Source: Helicobacter bilis (GTDB lineage: Bacteria > Campylobacterota > Campylobacteria > Campylobacterales > Helicobacteraceae). From it: DNA of 64,000 nt. The translations under genes were made by a program, and so were the position numbers. This document shows, one piece after another, positions 46,613-55,838 of the stretch (within the stretch, counting starts at the first letter, position 1; each line of letters begins with the position of its first letter). The stretch is taken from NCBI RefSeq assembly GCF_001999985.1, contig NZ_CP019645.1:2170001-2234000 (forward strand), in the 5' to 3' direction. The notes beneath the pieces were generated by a model. It searched no databases, was not told where the DNA came from, and worked only from the letters and a program-made list of their open reading frames with translations.

Positions 46613-48388
46613 ATGAGTTTAAAAAAGTCTAGAAACATAAGGGTTTTGAGACATAGGGGGATTGCATTTTTTATATGCCACTATGCCAAAAAACAAATTG
46701 GTGCAATCAAAAGAGTCGGTGTAAAACGGTATATGCTGTCTTTTCTAGAGAAAAAAGTTGAAAAAAGACTAAAACGCTCTAGCAATAAGTTTCAGTTATT
46801 GTTGGAGATTTACCCTAAGAAATTTTTAAACAAATCTCAATATAAAACTTTCAAATTGGCATACAAGCATTTTGAAGAAAATTATAGAAATATAATTGTT
46901 ATTAGTCCATTATTTTTTATGAAAAATCTTAAAAAGCATATCGAATGGCTAGAGTCTGAAACATTTAAAAGTCAATATGGTAGCATTGAGAATTTAGAAA
47001 ATCTTAGAAAAAATACAATAGGTGCGACTATGATGTCTCCACAGAAAGATTCTGGAATAGACGAATTTACCCCCCCCCCCCCCCATTGTATTGCTGAATA
47101 TCACCCTTGTTTGTCGGATCCTAATCTACAGATTACTACCCTATACAATACCCACACACAAAAGAATATCAACACAGATGGTGATAATGCCATGAGTGTA
47201 TTGCCACAACGCATACAATTATATCCACCGTTATTGCAACCAGACACCATAGACTACTCTACAATAGACTACAATCTTGCATTAGAATTGCGTTTGCCAC
47301 CCAAAACACCATACAAATTTGTTTTTATTCGCTATGGTTTATCAGGTGGGGCTGCTATGTCGGACTTTTTGACGCATAGCAGTGTGAGCGAAATGGAATA
47401 TAAAAAAATTTTTAAACATTATTGCAAACAACAAGATATCTGCCTATATATTAATCATCTATGGCAGAGAGAAGAAAAAGATTTACGACGAGTACTTTAT
47501 GCTTTAAAAAATAATGATTGGTTTCTTATTCTCGTGCGAGACCCCATATCAAGGATAAAAACTGCAATAAATCATGGTTGGTTTAAGCATGGAAGAAATT
47601 ATGACCACATTATTGAATTTGATATAAATGATGATTTTTACAAGGTTGTGGATAGCATGGGCTTTTTTAATACAGAGGGAAAACTTGTTAGCAATCACGC
47701 CTTTATACACAACGATTCTTTAAAGCATATTATAGGATTGTGCTCTTTTGCATATTACTCAAATATTGCAGTATTGCCAAAAAATGCAAATATAACCTAC
47801 CTTGACATGCAAGAAATTATGCCAGAAAAGGCATTTGACACTATGACAAAACTCGCCAAAAAGTTTGATTTTTCATTACCCAAAGAGCAAAATAGGGAAG
47901 ATTATGTAGATATTCGATTTGGTAATTTCTTCTACATACTACCACTTACTTTCGCAATGGAGACACAAAACAGCAAGAAAGTCAAAGTCCACATCAGTGT
48001 CCAGCATAATATAAAATCAGATTCAGTCATGATAAATCACATTCTCTTTGACACACCCCACCCATTACTAGACCAAGTTGCTTTTAGCATGAGTGAAGAT
48101 GATTTAAAAGCCTTGCAAGATGACAAAGAAACATTGGATAAAGTTAAAGCCTATATGCTTAGATTCCTAGATGAACTTAAAAAGCGAACTGACTATATAC
48201 AACGGAATAAAAAACATGAAAATGATGTGTTGGAAATCTTTAGAGGTGATAGGGATTTACGGAGGAAATTTAAAGCTATGTTAGATAGAGAACTTATCCA
48301 TATAAAAGCACATAGACCAGATATTGTCGCCTCGTGGAAATACTACCAAGAGTTTGAGAGAATGTGCGTAGAGGAGGGAGATATGTGA
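46613..48388 (+). CDS. DUF2972 protein, MeOPN transferase-like, second paralogue, phase-variable
   Basis: A 591-residue paralogue of the preceding gene. I start at ATG 46613 because GAGG sits six bases upstream and MSLKKSRNIRVL aligns with MGLRESKRIRFI of the neighbour; the TTG at 46541 would add an unmatched hydrophobic tail. A C15 tract (47070-47084) encodes Thr-Pro4 (153-157) and keeps the frame. The main domain has YPPLLQPDTIDY, YKFVFIRYGLSGGAAMSDFL and LVRDPISRIKTAINH, the last two resembling the 5'- and 3'-phosphate loops of sulfotransferases. That may reflect use of a cytidine-diphosphoramidate donor bearing a 3' phosphate. Confidence 0.72.
   Translation: MSLKKSRNIRVLRHRGIAFFICHYAKKQIGAIKRVGVKRYMLSFLEKKVEKRLKRSSNKFQLLLEIYPKKFLNKSQYKTFKLAYKHFEENYRNIIVISPLFFMKNLKKHIEWLESETFKSQYGSIENLENLRKNTIGATMMSPQKDSGIDEFTPPPPHCIAEYHPCLSDPNLQITTLYNTHTQKNINTDGDNAMSVLPQRIQLYPPLLQPDTIDYSTIDYNLALELRLPPKTPYKFVFIRYGLSGGAAMSDFLTHSSVSEMEYKKIFKHYCKQQDICLYINHLWQREEKDLRRVLYALKNNDWFLILVRDPISRIKTAINHGWFKHGRNYDHIIEFDINDDFYKVVDSMGFFNTEGKLVSNHAFIHNDSLKHIIGLCSFAYYSNIAVLPKNANITYLDMQEIMPEKAFDTMTKLAKKFDFSLPKEQNREDYVDIRFGNFFYILPLTFAMETQNSKKVKVHISVQHNIKSDSVMINHILFDTPHPLLDQVAFSMSEDDLKALQDDKETLDKVKAYMLRFLDELKKRTDYIQRNKKHENDVLEIFRGDRDLRRKFKAMLDRELIHIKAHRPDIVASWKYYQEFERMCVEEGDM
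46831..47084 (+). repeat. duplicated segment, copy B
   Basis: Partner of 44956-45208. Exact over 46831-46943, then diverging by point changes, ending in a 15-C tract at 47070-47084. Confidence 0.9.
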
Positions 48389-48691
48389 GAATAATTGCCA
48401 TGAGATGATGGGAGTTTTGTCGCATTAACATATAGACTTTCATCATGGAAGAGTAGATTTTTTGTTTTATTTATGTTGTTTTTGGAAACTAGATTTTGTT
48501 ACTTGTTATGACTTGTGCAGCAAAATATCTTTTTTGGTGCTTAAACCTGAGAGGTTTGGTCGCAATAAATCAAAACAAGAATGGCTATTAATGTGAAATA
48601 TAGGCATATAAGTAAAGCAAAGAATCTAAACTCATTTTAAGATTCTTAAAGTTTTGCATTCAAGCAAATAAATTTAATAAAAAGGATAGGT
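48389..48691. other. 303-nt intergenic region within the MeOPN locus
   Basis: No gene. One inverted repeat AAGAATCT (48620-48627) / AGATTCTT (48640-48647) lies upstream of the methyltransferase; it may be only the common AGATTCT motif in both orientations. The methyltransferase genes may have their own promoter here, but no convincing -10 was picked. Confidence 0.35.
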
Positions 48692-49546
48692 ATGAAACAA
48701 GGTGATTTTACAGAAGTGGCAAAGCACTATCACAATCGTCCCGCATATAGCGTGATGCTTTTAGACAAGCTTATAAAATGTGTAAATGACACTAATAAGC
48801 CTTTAGATAAGCTAAGAGTAGTAGAAGTTGGTGCTGGCACGGGCAAACTTACAAAGATTCTAGCTGATGACTTTGGCATGAATATAAGAGCGGTTGAGCC
48901 AAATGACTCTATGAGAGAAGAAGGAAAAAACTATACAAAAGATTCTAATATCTCATGGTGTAAGGGTAGTGGTGAAGACACTGGTATAGAATCTAGTAGT
49001 GCTGATTGGGTGATTATGGCGAGTTCATTTCACTGGACTGATCCTAAAAAATCCCTGCCAGAGTTTGCTAGAATCTTAGATGATAATTATTACCATAATG
49101 TGGCTAATAACGCTGACAATGGGGGGGGGGGGGGCAAACCTTATCAAAATTCCTCTACACAAAACAAGGCAGCCTATTTTACAGCAATATGGAATCCGCG
49201 TCATATAGCAGAAGGCTCGATATTCCATGAGATTGAAACAGAAATTAAGAATATTGTTCCAGAGCTTACTCGTGTGAGTAGTGGGACACAAAATGTGAAA
49301 AAATGGGAAGAAATCCTTGTTTCAACAGGGCATTTCAAGGACTGCTTTTTTATGGAATGCGACTACCTAGAAGTAATGAGTAAAGAAAGGTATTTGGGTG
49401 CGTGGCATTCTGTAAATGATATTCAGGCACAAGCAGGACAAAAAAGATGGCAACAAATTCTTAGCATGATTGAATCTAAGATTGCAAATCTAGATGAGAT
49501 TGCAATACCTTATAAGATTCGTGCGTGGAGTGTGCGTAAGGCATAA
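48692..49546 (+). CDS. SAM-dependent methyltransferase with poly-G tract (Cj1420-like), phase-variable
   Basis: A 284-residue class I methyltransferase: motif I VVEVGAGTGKLTKIL, an acidic AVEPND after beta-2, and WVIMASSFHW. A G14 tract (49121-49134) encodes Gly144-Gly148 in a loop before the strand FTAIWNPRH; one-base changes would truncate the protein, so it is contingency-controlled. Position and tract match C. jejuni Cj1420c, part of the machinery giving the O-methyl group of MeOPN. The sequence present is in frame. Confidence 0.78.
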   Translation: MKQGDFTEVAKHYHNRPAYSVMLLDKLIKCVNDTNKPLDKLRVVEVGAGTGKLTKILADDFGMNIRAVEPNDSMREEGKNYTKDSNISWCKGSGEDTGIESSSADWVIMASSFHWTDPKKSLPEFARILDDNYYHNVANNADNGGGGGKPYQNSSTQNKAAYFTAIWNPRHIAEGSIFHEIETEIKNIVPELTRVSSGTQNVKKWEEILVSTGHFKDCFFMECDYLEVMSKERYLGAWHSVNDIQAQAGQKRWQQILSMIESKIANLDEIAIPYKIRAWSVRKA

Positions 49547-49603
49547 GTCGTTTGTTATCCTTATTTGTCTTGCTTTGTGCATAGATAAGTAAGGATAAAA
49601 ACG

Positions 49604-50371
49604 ATGAAAAAAATAGTAGAACAAGTATGGGATTATACAAAACATGCGAAATTTTATAGTTATAGACCAAATTATGCACCAAAAAGCATTGATATGCTCA
49701 CTTCTTTAGCAAAAGAGGGTAGGGCAAAGGCGAAAGTAGCAGATATTGGTGCGGGTAGTGGTAACTTGAGTATTATGCTTTTAGAGAGAGGCTTAGAAGT
49801 TGTAGCAGTTGAGCCAAATGATGCAATGCGTGAGATTGGGATAGAGAGAACGCAGGGTAAAAATATTACTTGGGTTAGGGCAACTGGTATAGATTCTACT
49901 TTGCAAAGTGGCGAGTTTGATTATGTAACCTTTGGGAGTAGCTTTAATGTGATGGATAGAAACTTTGCCATGCAAGAAGCACACAGACTCTTAAAGCCAA
50001 ATTGCTATTTTTCATGTATGTGGAATCATAGAGATTTGGCTGATCCTATACAAGAGAAGGCAGAAAGCGTGATTGTGAAATTTGTGCCAAACTATGATAG
50101 AGGTGTGAGACGGCAGGACCAAAGAGAGATTATAGAATCTAGAAAAGATTTATTTGACAATATTATCTATCTAGAGGAAGATTTCTACTTTCATCAAAGC
50201 ATAGATAACTATATCAACGCATGGAAAAGTGTGAAAAATCCTTATTGGGATTTAGAGACAAGCGAGGGCAATGCTTTGTTTGAGAATATCAGCAATGCCA
50301 TGCGTGAAGCCCTGCCAAGTGAGTTTAGCATAAAATATACGACAAGGTGCTGGAGTGCTAGAAAAGTGTAG
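49604..50371 (+). CDS. SAM-dependent methyltransferase (Cj1419-like)
   Basis: A 255-residue class I methyltransferase related to the preceding one: motif I VADIGAGSGNLSIMLL, AVEPNDAMRE, YVTFGSSFNVMD, then FSCMWNHRD, without any homopolymer. Both end in a similar [RT].WS.RK. tail, so they arose by duplication and may act as a pair or in sequence. In C. jejuni Cj1419c holds the same place. AAGGATAAAAACG lies ahead of the ATG. The gap to the glutamine kinase is 27 nt. Confidence 0.78.
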   Translation: MKKIVEQVWDYTKHAKFYSYRPNYAPKSIDMLTSLAKEGRAKAKVADIGAGSGNLSIMLLERGLEVVAVEPNDAMREIGIERTQGKNITWVRATGIDSTLQSGEFDYVTFGSSFNVMDRNFAMQEAHRLLKPNCYFSCMWNHRDLADPIQEKAESVIVKFVPNYDRGVRRQDQREIIESRKDLFDNIIYLEEDFYFHQSIDNYINAWKSVKNPYWDLETSEGNALFENISNAMREALPSEFSIKYTTRCWSARKV

Positions 50372-50398
50372 GCTTAAAGAATTAATGTAAGGAATAAT

Positions 50399-53300
50399 AT
50401 GCAAAAATTAGAGTTTCAAAGTAAGGCAAAGAATCTTTATATGCTACAAAACAGGCTAAAGAATGCAGAGATTTTACCGCTTTTAATACTCACAAAAGAG
50501 GCAGTAAAGACGCATTTAGAAGAAGCCCTAAATCTGATAGAATCTTTTTGCAAGAGTGAGGGCATACAAAGACTTATTATCCGCAGTTCTTCACTAAGCG
50601 AAGATTCTAAACATACTTCAAATGCTGGAGCATTCCTTAGTATCGCAGATATTGTGGCACATGATAAGAAAGCTATTATTGAAGCATTACAAAAAGTAGC
50701 AGATTCTATGCCAAATAGTAACGATGAGATTCTAATCCAGCCATATTTGCAACACATTAGCCTATGTGGCGTTGGCTTTAGTGTAGATAAAGACAATTTT
50801 AGTCCATACTATTGTATAGAATGTGATAGTAGCGGCTCAAGCAGCAGTATTACTGATGGAAGCAGTAAGGAGAAAATAAGCTATTTTCAGTATAGAGATA
50901 TGCCTGATTTTACCCAAGATGGCATGTCTTTAGATACAAATACTTGGGGTTTAGAATCTAAATCTTGTCATGTTGAGTGCAGCGAAACATCTAATATAAA
51001 ATCTCATCAAAGCTTAAATGATAAAATAGATTCAAATAAGGATATTTCGCCTTTTTCAAAGACTCAATATGACAAGAATCTGGATTCTATAAATTTTGCA
51101 CCCTTGCACCCTGCACCCACCCAAGCGGCTGGGAATATAGAATCTACACCAACAGAGCACATAAACAAAACCGCAAATTCTAGCAGTTGCTCTATGGCTT
51201 TGGAGGCTTTGGCTGAATTAGAGGGTGGGAGTTATCTAAGCGATAATGACTATCCCTCTAATTCAGCTAATCGTTCAAATTGTATAGACAAGGGCGAATT
51301 TTTACGGAATCTAGATTCTACAAAATGCACAAAAGGTGGTTCTGCGGAAGTATCTTTAGGCAATTTTGCAGGTTGTGTAGATATTGCAACAAGGAGTTAT
51401 CTAGACGATAATGACGCAGTTGCAATATCAAACTCCTGCAAAAGTGGCAAAGAGACAACGCAGTCAAACAAGAATCTAGAATCTAACAACAAAAGATTCA
51501 AGCAAATCATCTCTCTTATGCAAGAGTTAGAATCTCTCTTGCAATATAACTTCATTGACATTGAGTTTGCTTTTGCAAAGCCTTTTTCACAAGATATAAA
51601 AGAGACTTCTAATCGACTTGATTTAAAGCAAGACAGCATAAAACAAAAAGATTCTACGCAAGAATGCACCAAAGATTCTAAAAATAAATTAAATGATAAT
51701 GAAACACTCTATCTTTTGCAAGTGCGACCTTTAGTAAAATCAAATATCAATCTCTTTAACGCATTACCACAAGATGCCCTAACAAGACTTCAAAAAAGGC
51801 TTACAAGTTTCCTTAAAAAGACACCAAATGTGTTGGGTGATAGGGCTATTTTTGGCGTTATGCCTGATTGGAATCCAGCAGAAATCATTGGATTGCGTCC
51901 TAAGCGATTAGCCCTTAGCCTTTATAAAGAGATTGTAACAGATAATATTTGGGCGTATCAAAGAGATAATTATGGCTATAAAGCCTTGCATTCACACCCA
52001 CTTATGCACTCTTTTTTGGGTATCCCCTATATTGATGTAAGGGCGTCTTTTAACTCATTTATACCAAAAGATTTAGATTCACGCATTGCTTCAAAACTTG
52101 CCAATTACTACTTGCAAAGACTAGATTCTAATCCACAATTCCACGATAAAGTGGAGTTTGAAATAGTCTTTTCATGTTATGATTTTAATACGCCAAATAG
52201 CCTTACAACACTTCTTAATCATGGCTTTAATAGCAATGAGATAAAAAGACTAGAGTTTGCTTTATTAGAGCTTACAAATCAAATTATTAACACAAAAAAT
52301 GGCTATTACACAAAAGATTTAGAAAAAGTAGCAAAATTGCAAGATTCCTTTACTAAGATTAAAAACTCTGATTATTCCCTAATCGATAAAATCTATTGGA
52401 GTTTGCAGGAATGCAAAAGGCTTGGGACGCTGCCATTTGCAGGTATTGCTAGGGCTGGTTTTGTAGCAGTTTTAATGTTAAATTCTTTAGTTAGCATTGG
52501 CTTTTTAAGCGAAGATGAAAAGAATGCTTTTTTACATACACTAAATACGATAAGTAAGCAACTAGCAGAAAGCAGTATGAATCTAAATGCAGAAAATAAA
52601 GCAGCATTTTTAGAGAAATTTGGACATTTGCGTGCAGGAAGTTATGATATTTTAAGTCCGCGTTATGATGAGGATTTTGAGCGGTATTTTAACCTTGATA
52701 AATTGCATGAGATAGCACAACATACACCATTTTCTCTAAGCACAGATAGACTAGAAAAGCTAGATAGAATCTTAAAAGAGCATGGCTTAAAGATAGATTC
52801 TACTGAATTTTTCCATTTTCTAAAAATTGCGATTGAGGGAAGGGAGTATGCGAAGTTTGAGTTTAGCAAGCTTTTATCTTATACACTTGTTTTAATCGGC
52901 GAATTAGGGGAGCATTATGGCATTTCAAAAGAGGATATGGCACATCTTGATATACATGATATTTTATCGCTTTATGCTAGTCTGTATTCAAAAAGTCCAA
53001 AGCAAAAGCTTTTAGATTCTATCTCTCGTCATAAGGAAGAATATAATCTTACACTAGCGATTAAATTGCCACCTTTAATCACTACAAAAGAGCAAATTTT
53101 TGCCTTTCAGACACAACAGGTCATGCCAAACTTTATCACACAAAAGTCAATCACCGCACTAAAAGCCCTGCATACAGATTCTAACTTAGAGGGTAAAATC
53201 GTTTTGATTTATGCAGCAGATCCGGGCTTTGACTATCTTTTTACAAAAAATATTGCTGGATTTATCACTTGCTATGGTGGGGCAAACTCTCACATGGCAA

Positions 53301-53422
53301 TAAGGGCTTCAGAGCAAAACATGCCAGCAGTTATTGGCGTAGGCGAAGAGCAGTATCAAAAGTATTGCAAAGCTGAAAGGATAATGATTGATTGTCAAAG
53401 CGAACAGATTATTTGTTTATAA
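50399..53422 (+). CDS. L-glutamine kinase (Cj1418-like) with repeat-derived insertion
   Basis: A 1007-residue protein. The N-terminal ATP-grasp domain of the PEP-synthase type shows IRSSSLSED...NAGAFLS with Arg62. The C-terminal phosphohistidine domain has [15 protein letters not shown] with His965. In C. jejuni Cj1418 phosphorylates the side-chain amide of L-glutamine, the committed step of phosphoramidate synthesis. The Campylobacter protein is about 240 residues shorter. The excess lies at about residues 150-366, a Ser/Asn/Asp-rich segment built from the same palindrome and module as in the helicase at 14641. AAGGAAT precedes the ATG. Confidence 0.78.
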   Translation: MQKLEFQSKAKNLYMLQNRLKNAEILPLLILTKEAVKTHLEEALNLIESFCKSEGIQRLIIRSSSLSEDSKHTSNAGAFLSIADIVAHDKKAIIEALQKVADSMPNSNDEILIQPYLQHISLCGVGFSVDKDNFSPYYCIECDSSGSSSSITDGSSKEKISYFQYRDMPDFTQDGMSLDTNTWGLESKSCHVECSETSNIKSHQSLNDKIDSNKDISPFSKTQYDKNLDSINFAPLHPAPTQAAGNIESTPTEHINKTANSSSCSMALEALAELEGGSYLSDNDYPSNSANRSNCIDKGEFLRNLDSTKCTKGGSAEVSLGNFAGCVDIATRSYLDDNDAVAISNSCKSGKETTQSNKNLESNNKRFKQIISLMQELESLLQYNFIDIEFAFAKPFSQDIKETSNRLDLKQDSIKQKDSTQECTKDSKNKLNDNETLYLLQVRPLVKSNINLFNALPQDALTRLQKRLTSFLKKTPNVLGDRAIFGVMPDWNPAEIIGLRPKRLALSLYKEIVTDNIWAYQRDNYGYKALHSHPLMHSFLGIPYIDVRASFNSFIPKDLDSRIASKLANYYLQRLDSNPQFHDKVEFEIVFSCYDFNTPNSLTTLLNHGFNSNEIKRLEFALLELTNQIINTKNGYYTKDLEKVAKLQDSFTKIKNSDYSLIDKIYWSLQECKRLGTLPFAGIARAGFVAVLMLNSLVSIGFLSEDEKNAFLHTLNTISKQLAESSMNLNAENKAAFLEKFGHLRAGSYDILSPRYDEDFERYFNLDKLHEIAQHTPFSLSTDRLEKLDRILKEHGLKIDSTEFFHFLKIAIEGREYAKFEFSKLLSYTLVLIGELGEHYGISKEDMAHLDIHDILSLYASLYSKSPKQKLLDSISRHKEEYNLTLAIKLPPLITTKEQIFAFQTQQVMPNFITQKSITALKALHTDSNLEGKIVLIYAADPGFDYLFTKNIAGFITCYGGANSHMAIRASEQNMPAVIGVGEEQYQKYCKAERIMIDCQSEQIICL
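50966..51322 (+). repeat. palindromic dispersed repeat plus module, copy inside the glutamine kinase gene
   Basis: Left arm TGTCATGTTGAGT (50966-50978), right arm ACTCAATATGACA (51062-51074). Compared with the copy at 15127, the last base of the left arm and the first of the right changed together (GAGC/GCTC to GAGT/ACTC), keeping the pairing. The module at about 51131-51322 matches 15211-15391 closely. Between them at 51096-51133 is a C-rich block related to the repeat in the next gene. Confidence 0.8.
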
Positions 53423-53448
53423 ATCCATGCCATAAATTAAGGTAAAGC

Positions 53449-54270
53449 ATGAAAAAAAGATATATAGCGATTTCACAGCGACTTTATAGCATGAAAGAAT
53501 ATAATGAAATAAGAGAATCTTTAGCAATAGATTGGGGGCAGTTTTTTGCGATACAATTGCATGATTTTCTTATGTTGCCTTTAAGTTATAAGCAAGATAT
53601 TGCCCCTTATTTGCCTGATATTGCGGGGGTTATACTTAGTGGTGGGAATGATTTAAGCGTTTGTAATGAGACGCCTTTGAATAAAGAAAGAGATATTTTT
53701 GAGACAAATCTTATAGATTTATGCATAAAAGATTCTATCCCTTTGCTTGGGGTCTGTCGTGGAGCACAAATGATCGCTTATTATTTTAACTCACAGATTA
53801 CCCCTTGTAAAAATCATGTAGGGTTGCATGAAGTTACACAGAATTTAGAATCTCAACCATTTGGGCGGGTGCAGGGCGTAGGGGTGCAAGATAATGAGAA
53901 TTTAGAATCTACTATTAAAGTAGGCGGGTTGCAAGTTTTAGAAAACAAGACAAAGAATCTAGATTTTGTAAATTACGCCCTAAACCCCGCAGCCCACCCA
54001 GATTTAAGAGAGAATCTAGAAACTACACAAAGATTTATCACAAACTCATTTCATAATTATGCTATTACAGAATTAGGCGATGGGCTTATAGCCTTAGCAA
54101 TCAGCAGTGATACAAAAGATTACAGCATTGAATCTTTTAAGCATAAATCTCACAATATTTTTGGGATTATGTGGCACATAGAAAGAGAGAGGGGTATGGA
54201 AAATAGCGAAGTGTTTCAAAAATGGAAAAATACACTTTATGCAAACTCTAATAATAAGGATATAAAATGA
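53449..54270 (+). CDS. class I amidotransferase, gamma-glutamyl-CDP-amidate hydrolase (Cj1417-like)
   Basis: A 273-residue glutamine-amidotransferase-type hydrolase. The triad is visible: Cys103 (LLGVCRGAQ), and His243 and Glu245 (IMWHIERE). In C. jejuni Cj1417 hydrolyses CDP-L-glutamine to glutamate and cytidine diphosphoramidate. Residues about 130-190 are an insertion encoded by a GC-rich palindromic repeat, making it longer than usual. Its stop codon overlaps the next start (ATGA). Confidence 0.8.
   Translation: MKKRYIAISQRLYSMKEYNEIRESLAIDWGQFFAIQLHDFLMLPLSYKQDIAPYLPDIAGVILSGGNDLSVCNETPLNKERDIFETNLIDLCIKDSIPLLGVCRGAQMIAYYFNSQITPCKNHVGLHEVTQNLESQPFGRVQGVGVQDNENLESTIKVGGLQVLENKTKNLDFVNYALNPAAHPDLRENLETTQRFITNSFHNYAITELGDGLIALAISSDTKDYSIESFKHKSHNIFGIMWHIERERGMENSEVFQKWKNTLYANSNNKDIK
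53861..54000 (+). repeat. GC-rich imperfect palindromic repeat inside the amidotransferase gene
   Basis: Left arm TTGGGCGGGTGCAGGGCGTA (53861-53880) and a right arm TACGCCCTAAACCCCGCAGC (from 53974) with CCACCCA behind it are imperfect inverted repeats, GC-rich in an AT-rich genome. A related C-rich block, in the opposite orientation, is at 51096-51133 in the glutamine kinase gene. Confidence 0.65.
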
Positions 54271-55037
54271 AAGCAATCATTCTAGCAGCAGGATTTGGAC
54301 AAAGGCTAATGCCCCTTACGCAAGATGTGCCAAAATGTATGGTGTGCTACAAGGATAAACGCATTATCGATTATGCTTTAAATGCAATGTTTGAGGCGGG
54401 GATAGAAGAGGTTTGCATTATTGGTGGATATAAATTTGATGTATTGCAAAAATATATAGAATCTAAAAGTTTAACAAATATAAGATTCTATAAAAATGAA
54501 AACTACGCAAACACAAATATGGTTACAACGCTCTTTTGTGCGAAGGAATTTTTACTTGAATGTGTAGAGAAAAGGCAGGATTTACTCGTATCTTACGCAG
54601 ATATTGTGTATTTTAGCGATATTGTAAAAAAGCTTATGATATGTGATTATGACTTAGGTATCGTTGTAGATAAAGCATGGCGTAAGCTTTGGAGTTTGAG
54701 ATTTGAAGATCCATTAAGTGATGCAGAGACTTTGAGGCTTTGTGGTGAAAAGATCATTGAATTAGGCAAAAAGCCAAAGGATTATAGCGAGATAGAAGGG
54801 CAATACATTGGACTTTTTAGAATCTCACATAGCTTTCTAGCAAAAGTTATAGAGTGTTATGAGAATCTTGATAGGAATGCAGAATATGATTCTAAAGATT
54901 TTAACAACATGTATATGACAAGCTTTTTGCAGCTACTCATTGACACCTATCATAATGCCTATATGGTAGAGACTTTTGGGAACTGGTGCGAGATTGATTT
55001 TAAAAGCGATTTAGATATTGATTTTATAAGGGGTTAG
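54267..55037 (+). CDS. CTP:phosphoglutamine cytidylyltransferase (Cj1416-like)
   Basis: A 256-residue nucleotidyltransferase of the LicC/sugar-phosphate type: MKAIILAAGFGQRLMPLT (nucleotide loop), PKCMV, NTNMVTTLF and a YADI metal-binding Asp. In C. jejuni Cj1416 joins CTP and L-glutamine phosphate to give CDP-L-glutamine. Coupled to the amidotransferase upstream by ATGA and followed one base later by the kinase gene, consistent with one pathway. Confidence 0.8.
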   Translation: MKAIILAAGFGQRLMPLTQDVPKCMVCYKDKRIIDYALNAMFEAGIEEVCIIGGYKFDVLQKYIESKSLTNIRFYKNENYANTNMVTTLFCAKEFLLECVEKRQDLLVSYADIVYFSDIVKKLMICDYDLGIVVDKAWRKLWSLRFEDPLSDAETLRLCGEKIIELGKKPKDYSEIEGQYIGLFRISHSFLAKVIECYENLDRNAEYDSKDFNNMYMTSFLQLLIDTYHNAYMVETFGNWCEIDFKSDLDIDFIRG

Positions 55038-55038
55038 C

Positions 55039-55536
55039 ATGACAAAAAGCGGACTAATATTTATTACTGGACTTAGTGGCAGCGGGAAAAGCACATTAGC
55101 AAAAGCACTGATACAAAAAATCAATGAAGTTTATAATACAAAGGCGATTTTTCTTGATGGTGATAGTTTGCGTGAATGTGTAGGCAATACAGATTATAGT
55201 AAAGATGGCAGGGAAAAGATGTCAATGTATTATGTCCGCACAGCAAAAATGCTAGTAGAACAAGGCTTTATCGTGGTGTTAGCTACAATATCTATGTTTG
55301 AATCTATAAGGAAGTTTAATAGAGAGAATTTTACTAACTATCTTGAAGTATATCTCAATGTTAATGTAGATATTTTGCGGTTAAGAGATAGTAAGGGCTA
55401 TTATAAAGATGGTGTCGATAATATGGCGTTTATGCAAGGCTTAGTTGCCCCAACACAAAGTGATTTAGTCTTTTATGATGATTTTGATAGCAAAAAAGCA
55501 ATAGATGAGATAATAGAAAAGACACAAGGGTTTTGA
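55039..55536 (+). CDS. cytidine diphosphoramidate kinase, CysC-like (Cj1415-like)
   Basis: A 165-residue P-loop kinase of the adenylylsulfate-kinase family: Walker A GLSGSGKST (11-19), FLDGDSLRE, and RLRDSKGYYKDG. By name it would be cysC, but in the C. jejuni MeOPN locus this enzyme (Cj1415) phosphorylates the 3'-hydroxyl of cytidine diphosphoramidate, and no sulphate-activation genes are here. Last gene of the locus. Confidence 0.8.
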   Translation: MTKSGLIFITGLSGSGKSTLAKALIQKINEVYNTKAIFLDGDSLRECVGNTDYSKDGREKMSMYYVRTAKMLVEQGFIVVLATISMFESIRKFNRENFTNYLEVYLNVNVDILRLRDSKGYYKDGVDNMAFMQGLVAPTQSDLVFYDDFDSKKAIDEIIEKTQGF

Positions 55537-55838
55537 GTGTAAAACTTTTGGGTAGATCATTTGTGAGTTATTAAGCATATGTAAGCAATCTTACATTGAT
55601 TGCTTGTGCAATATTAGTTTAATCTACAAATTCATGTCATCTCTCTTTATCAGATGTAAGAAAAAGATTATCCAGCAGAAAATATTAAACTTTAGATTTT
55701 AAGAATATGATGATCCAATATTCTAAACACTTACCATTTCAACAAATTAAGGGGAGATATCATCTTTTACACAAATTACACTATAAAATCGTATTTAGAA
55801 TGTAGAATAACGAAATAAGAAATCAATAGGATAATCCC
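55537..55838. other. 302-nt intergenic region after the MeOPN locus
   Basis: No gene. It holds the hairpin listed at 55583-55605 and AT-rich sequence leading to queA. Confidence 0.45.
55583..55605 (+). terminator. possible terminator of the MeOPN locus
   Basis: AAGCAATC / GATTGCTT, eight pairs with a seven-base loop, 47 nt after the last stop codon. No convincing T-run follows, so this may be only a stabilising hairpin. Confidence 0.35.

Noticed and set aside
55039-55536. Adenylylsulfate kinase for sulphate assimilation
   Set aside because: Sequence is CysC-like, but the neighbours are MeOPN enzymes in Cj1415-Cj1422 order and no other sulphate-activation gene is present.
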